DNA of 64,000 bases from Siphonodentalium dalli. Lineage: Eukaryota > Mollusca > Scaphopoda > Gadilida > Siphonodentaliidae. Where the stretch lies: the NCBI GenBank assembly GCA_032622095.1, contig CP136064.1, positions 189,521,794-189,585,793 on the forward strand, read 5' to 3'. The position numbers and the translations under genes are program-made. This document shows, piece after piece, positions 59,415 to 64,000 of the stretch (within the stretch, counting starts at the first letter, position 1; every line of letters begins with the position of its first letter). Under the pieces are notes generated by a model that saw only the letters and a list, made by a program, of their open reading frames with translations, searched no databases and had not been told where the DNA came from.

Positions 59415-60749
59415 CTGAAAAAGGTATAAATCAAGACGCAAATCAGTAGATTCAGAACAGGAATATATAAACAATATACATTTTAATTTTGCAAAATTAT
59501 GTTTTGCCTATGAATTAGCCATAATGATTCATCGGAATGCACGCAGAGGTTAGAATTGGTAAAATGAAGATAAAACTTATTAGTTACAATTGAAGATTTG
59601 CAACAACTAAGCTTTTAACTGCATAGGCAACAACTGTTACAGTATCTCCAAACACTTTCTAAAATCAGACAATACAATTCTAACTTGAGAGTTTGTTTTG
59701 GATGCTTCTTTGTGTTTGTAACATGTGTACTAACTTTCTCTACTCACTAAAACTAGATGCAACTTTTCCAGCATTAAGAAGCAGAAGAGCGTCGTTAAAT
59801 TCAAACATACATTGCAACAGGCATAGTGATGAACATATTAACTGGAACGACAGTCAGCATCTGCCGATATACGTGTTCTCTGTTTACAATTGGCATCAGC
59901 AAAAATATCCTGCTGTTATTATGGCATTCCGACCGTTTCCGCTTTCGGGGCACAAAGCGAGAAAACAGTAAATCAACATTCAAATGAACTGTTGTTTTAG
60001 GTGTTGTACAGTAAGTAATGGTAACCAGGCCCCACGCTAGGAGGCGACTCGGGCGAGAATTTCGCCCTCGAGCTGGCGAAGTCGCCCTCGGATGTCCGCA
60101 AGGCGAAAACGAAGTCGCCTTCCAAATTTGACAAAACTAGCTTAGGATTTACGGTAATTTTACCGGTGAAAATTAGACTCATTTCTGCTCGTTTTGCAAA
60201 AAAAATATATATAGTCTCAACTGTTCCAACGAGGCATTTTATTTATAAATTATACATGGTGTACCCTATCCACATATTCTAATCAGATTGGGTGCTTTTG
60301 GAAATGGCAAATTGGTAACTAGTTTCAAGTTCTTATCAAAGACCGACAACTGTCCTTTGATGTAACTAAAATATATTCCAGCCCGGAAGTGTGTCCACGT
60401 ACAATGCAATCACTGTGTATGCTCAGATAGAATGTCCTTAAAGCTTGACATAATTATGACATAATTTAATCTAAATTATAAATTTGTATGTCAAGTCTGC
60501 CGGCCTCCGAGCCTCATGGGAAATCTTAAATTTACAGGTGTATAAATGTCTTCATTGCATGAATGTTTGATCATAAATGTTCACCATATTATCAGCTAAT
60601 TATAATAACGTAATACATGTCAAACTAGTTAGTGTTATTGTTGCATCACTTTTGTACTATAAATAGAACAATCGTCATCGGTAATAAATTTTAACTGGGT
60701 ATCGGCCGATGGTGTTTCCCCATATCGGTTCATCACTAAACAGGCGAAT
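59415..60749. other. no gene seen; PELP1 intron
   Basis: A run of GAAGTCGCC/GGCGAA words at 60030-60125 is locally GC-rich and self-similar. A hAT end fragment (ATCGGTTCATCACTA) lies at ~60660-60738. Confidence 0.35.
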
Positions 60750-61085
60750 ATGATATTTTAAAAAATATAATATATATTTCGTTAAAGAAAGCCTGAACAC
60801 TGAACTATATGGATATATGTCCTGCGTTTGTAAACCATAGTAGAAAAGGGGTTAACTTTTTGTGGTCGCCTACGATCTCTCACGGTCTTCAGTGGCTTGC
60901 TCGGAATCAGTCACGCATGCGCAGTCCCAATATAACCGATTGAATCTCGTCAGTTTATTTTCAACTCAATCAGGAGATTGGCGAGTTGCGGGGTTGGGAA
61001 TGGCACCGCCATGGGAGGGCCCTATGATAGTTCAGTGTTCAGGCTTTCTTTAAGGAAATATATATTATATTTTTTTAAATATCAT
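60750..61085. mobile_element. MITE with ~58-bp inverted ends, related to the next element
   Basis: The left ATGATATTTTAAAAAATATA and AAAGAAAGCCTGAACACTGA are mirrored on the right as TCAGTGTTCAGGCTTTCTTT and the terminal ATCAT. The inner part (60785-60965) is nearly identical to the complement of 62800-62950. Contains the NRF1-like word GCATGCGCAG. Confidence 0.7.
60777..60965. repeat. ~190-bp inverted repeat, left copy
   Basis: Complement of 62800-62991 at roughly 95% identity, including GTCCTGCGTTTGTAAACCAT, GATCTCTCACGGTCTTCAGT and CGATTGAATCTCGTCAGTTT. This high identity points to recent origin or gene conversion. Confidence 0.85.
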
Positions 61086-62991
61086 ATTTCCGCTAAAGGA
61101 AGCCGTTCACACTGAACTATATGGATTAGTATGCAAGCCCAGGAGGAGGCACGAGCAATAAAGTTAATAGACAAATTTTGGAGGGAATGCACTCTTCTAA
61201 ACAGATTGTACCTAAATATGAACTCTTTAATGAATCTGTTACGATTAGTTACGTGAAATAACTCATATAATTAGAGTGCTATATTGCTCAAACATGTACC
61301 TCCCCCCCCTAGTTTTTGGAAGCAACATCCCAGGTGGTGCCATTCAATTCAGAATTGCGAGCGAACCGAGCAATTCTCTGTTCTTCATCCATCAGTTCTA
61401 AGAATCCAGCCGATTTGAGATGCGAGGAGACTAACTCCCTCTCCGCCTTAGCGACATAACGACCTGCACTGGAGGAGGCCCACTCCAAAGATGGCAAGAC
61501 AACCCACATTAAGAGTTAACTAACTGCTGTTCACCAATGCAAATGGCAGATAACCTGATGCCCAATCTGTGGCACAGGGATCAAATGGAGAGCCCATTAG
61601 GCCAAATGGGTTAGACAACTATAAGCGAGTCAAGCCATCGGATCAGAGGGAGCCCCCACCATCGCATGCTGCAGGTGGTCATGCCCAAGCTAATATCCTG
61701 GCCAAGCTGGAGGGTGGGGAGAGGTCATTTTTCTCCGATCCCTTCACGGAGGAGTGGCAGGCAAGGCCGCATTTTGTCGTTAAGACGAGCGTGACCAGGG
61801 GGACGCAGCGCTTTACCTCATGGGTACGGCCTCTGCCCTACGCTTAAGCTGCCGGAGGCCCATCTGCCGGTGTAGATGGGTCAGCCATTAAGTTTTAATT
61901 GTCCACACCCGATCGCACAGCGTAGTGCACCCACGACAACATACCTGAACAAGTGTTTGTAATGGGGAGTCGGCATTTGCATTCGGATTTTATTCAGTAA
62001 TCTCGAATGGGATTTGTTAGCCTGACAAACTTGGTATCGGACCGAGTTCTGATTTCTGTCAGAATACCCTGACCAGGGTGCGATCCCCGGTCCGCTAGCA
62101 CATGGCTGAGATTGTTACATTGAAGGTGATGCTCCATTACGAGAATCAAACCATGAACAGAATTATAACACTTGTCCAATATCAATCTCTGTCAATTTAT
62201 TAAAGTAATAATGACACTACTGTTATTCTTAGGTATCTGTTTTTACATTGATAAACCAAGATGTAATCAACTTTAAGTTCAAATGTGACCAACACATCTG
62301 GATCAGTTGTATTGAACCATAAAACAACAAAGTATTATGAGAAAGAATGTTGTTCATAACATTATGATAGATAGCGTCAGTAGCGATGGTAATTATTGCT
62401 AAATAAATGTCCACGCGTAAATAAAATCCCACGAAATTAGGAGACTTCCGGTATCTGACAAATTATATCATACCTTATAGGTTCTATAATAATTACATAG
62501 ATGAATTGCTCACAATAATCTATGCGCCTCGTAAGGCCTTGAAATGGCGGCTGATTATGGCGAAATGTCGATTTTCATATTCGAAATTTTTTAAGTCCGC
62601 CGCCTGTTCGAAAACACGCACTTATTTTAATTGTATGTTTGAAGCGAAACGGTCCGTGAATTCGAAACAATAATTCTAAAAACTAACGCGTAGGCGACCA
62701 GTAATTATTGTATCGATAAATTGAATTTGTTGTCTAGTTGTTAAACGACAAATTCGGAACAATACTCCCTTTAGACTTCCGTTCGGTTCGTAGCAGAAAA
62801 TAAACTGACGAGATTCAATCGGTTATATTGGGACTGCGCATGCGTGACTGATTCCGAGCAAGCCACTGAAGACCGTGAGAGATCGTAGGCGACCACAAAA
62901 AGTTAACCCCTTTTCTACTATGGTTTACAAACGCAGGACATATATCCATATAGTTCAGTGTGAACGGCTTCCTTTAGCGGAAATATCGTAT
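61086..62991. mobile_element. ~1.9-kb DNA element with ATTTCCGCTAAAGGAAGCC ends
   Basis: The left end ATTTCCGCTAAAGGAAGCCG plus TTCACACTGAACTATATGG is mirrored at 62945-62991. The centre is GC-richer at 61300-61860 with short open frames on both strands (61309-61509 minus, 61569-61847 plus), neither assigned to a family. A tRNA-like B-box word (GGTGCGATCCCC) lies at 62076-62087. Target duplication not fixed. Confidence 0.65.
61309..61509 (-). other. unassigned open frame inside the TIR element
   Basis: A 66-codon frame with a natural-looking, charged helical composition (RYVAKAERELVSSHLKSAGF, MDEEQRIARFAR) ends in a stop. It may be a remnant of the element's own gene. I do not recognise the family. 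The opposite-strand frame at 61569-61847 is equally unassigned. Confidence 0.25.
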
Positions 62992-63031
62992 GTTTGTAAA
63001 CTAGCTGCAATAAATAACCCCTGGTACTCAC

Positions 63032-63085
63032 CAATGAAGGGTTTGAGCTGAGAATCTGGTCCAAGATAAAGCTTTCTATCTTGGT
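63032..63085 (-). CDS. PELP1: PELP1, 54-nt exon
   Basis: Acceptor TCATTAATATTACAG, donor TCATTG|GTGAGT. Exactly 18 codons, phase 0 at both sides. TKIESFILDQILSSNPSL aligns with the PELP1 stretch KLASFFLSRVDALSPQL. The longer open frame around it (62918-63316) is intron sequence. It lies 41 bp upstream (in gene sense) of the end of the 1.9-kb TIR element, which therefore inserted close to a splice site. Confidence 0.9.
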
Positions 63086-63487
63086 CTGTAATATTAATGA
63101 CCATATAGTCATAAATGAAAAATATTGAGAAATACAAATCTTTCCAATCAATTCAGGTTTCAGTTGTCTTACTCTACAAAAATAATTCTGTAATCTCATG
63201 TGTGATGCAGAATTATATTTACTATGATATATCTGATCTTTTAGTAGTTGAGCTAATATTGGGTCATTAAGTTGAAAAATATAAGCATACAATTTCTCAA
63301 TATATTTGCTGTCCACAACAATGCGACTGATATTGGAAATTAAAATAGATTGTTGTATTGAGATTTAGCCTGATGTAATTTCATGATAAAGTAAAGAACT
63401 CACAATTCGAAAGTTTAATTATTTTCCGCCAACTTTGTTAGAATGAATAATTTAAAGAGAAAATGACATCCTATGTTATTACATTAC
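63086..63487. other. PELP1 intron, no other exon
   Basis: A 132-codon minus frame runs through part of it, but no phase-compatible splice sites join it to the neighbours except at 63085. Confidence 0.5.
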
Positions 63488-63559
63488 CTTGTGAACTCCA
63501 CACAGTCCTCTGTAAGTCTTCAGCAACATAATTATGCACTCTGTAGCAGAATCTCTCCA
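63488..63559 (-). CDS. PELP1: PELP1, 72-nt exon (most upstream in window)
   Basis: Acceptor CTGTCCATTTCAG, donor CACAAG|GTAATG. 24 codons, phase 0 at both ends. The reading ATECIIMLLKTYRGLCGVHK aligns with the PELP1 stretch CEVAAMKGIRACMTYYPRACGSLKG. The acceptor is only ~27 bp from the Tc1-like MITE at 63586. Exons for the N-terminus must lie beyond the right edge. Confidence 0.85.
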
Positions 63560-63585
63560 CTGAAATGGACAGAACAATTGACATA

Positions 63586-63717
63586 CAGTAATGCCCTAAA
63601 TAATCAAATCCTGAGAGCTTTCTGATGAATGGTAACAAGCCATATTTCCGATTAAATCTTGAAAAATTACCCGTAATTCTGCTGTGGTTAAGGAGTCGAT
63701 TATTTAGGGCATTACTG
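63586..63717. mobile_element. Tc1/mariner-like palindromic MITE, copy 4 (shortened left arm)
   Basis: CAGTAATGCCCTAAATAATC to GGGCATTACTG with TA on both sides. The left arm lacks the central ACTCCTTAACCACAG part. It lies in the PELP1 intron directly before an acceptor. Confidence 0.8.
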
Positions 63718-64000
63718 TATAACCCAACAGAATACCCATATTAGGAAAAATTAACCCACCCCTTTGCACACTATTCTCTTCCACGATATCGCTACGGAAT
63801 ACTCAGGACTAAAGGAGGTAACAACAGCAAATTTAGTTTAATCCCTTGTTTTATTCCCGCTAGCATTCAAGAATTCCTCTCATCCATGCATAAGTTATGG
63901 GATGAGATTTGATGTTAATTTAAACCCTGGGAATGAGCATTATTAAAACTCTGATTCCGAATGGGCAGTGATTCCGAATGGGGCAGTGTGTTCTCAGTTT
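63718..64000. other. PELP1 intron, no exon recognised
   Basis: Contains a doubled GATTCCGAATGGG(C)AGTG phrase at 63952-63989. The missing upstream PELP1 segment is not encoded here. Confidence 0.4.

Noticed and set aside
62010-62100. tRNA gene or tRNA-derived SINE
   Set aside because: There is a B-box-like GGTGCGATCCCC and a loose A-box, but no cloverleaf can be drawn and there is no SINE tail.
62918-63316. 132-codon minus-strand frame as a gene or a long PELP1 exon
   Set aside because: Only its 54-nt segment at 63032-63085 matches PELP1 and has phase-compatible GT/AG sites. The remainder includes a transposon end and cannot be joined in phase to the neighbours.

Overview
The window is animal nuclear DNA. 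It is AT-rich, full of microsatellites and fold-back transposons, and its one recognisable host gene is split into small exons with GT/AG boundaries. The recurrent tACATGTAc-type motifs, the tandem ~165-bp modules that end in GGACGGACG runs, and a 2A-containing non-LTR retrotransposon fit a marine lophotrochozoan, most probably a bivalve mollusc. This is an inference; no sequence here proves the taxon.

The right-hand 25 kb (39.4-63.6 kb, minus strand) is the 3' two-thirds of a PELP1 gene (RIX1/5FMC complex scaffold, pre-60S ribosome maturation). I could place nine coding exons. Every exon junction is compatible in reading phase, and a stop codon and AATAAA signal follow the last exon. The 5' exons lie beyond the right edge. 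The last intron carries, in the same orientation, an almost intact 3.3-kb CR1/jockey-like non-LTR retrotransposon. Its protein begins with a hydrophobic leader that runs straight into a 2A ribosome-skipping motif, and its only visible lesion is one in-frame TGA. Other PELP1 introns hold tandem modules, a nested palindromic MITE, Tc1-like fold-backs and a 2-kb element with ~190-bp terminal inverted repeats (TIRs).

The left 20 kb has no gene I can support. It is a graveyard of DNA transposons: hAT elements with intact 8-bp target-site duplications (TSDs) at 3.27-4.38, 8.47-8.63 and 10.49-11.75 kb, Tc1/mariner-like palindromic MITEs, and tandem modules. From 20.3 to 23.9 kb four Helitron-like units (hairpin plus CTAG-T ends) stand head to tail, separated by (TA)n runs.

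The most unusual tract is 24.2-38.2 kb. It holds inverted copies of tandem modules at its two ends, a ~4.6-kb imperfect palindrome (26.4-31.0 kb), and a decayed minus-strand copy of a dispersed invertebrate gene family (31.9-35.6 kb). That copy was split by a 1,274-bp palindromic foldback transposon (32,367-33,640). The foldback arms are arrays of a 16-bp minisatellite and it is flanked by a perfect 8-bp TSD. Removing the insert and one TSD copy joins the two pseudogene halves in frame, so the boundaries are well supported. A third, older array of the same 16-bp family lies at 36.9-37.25 kb.
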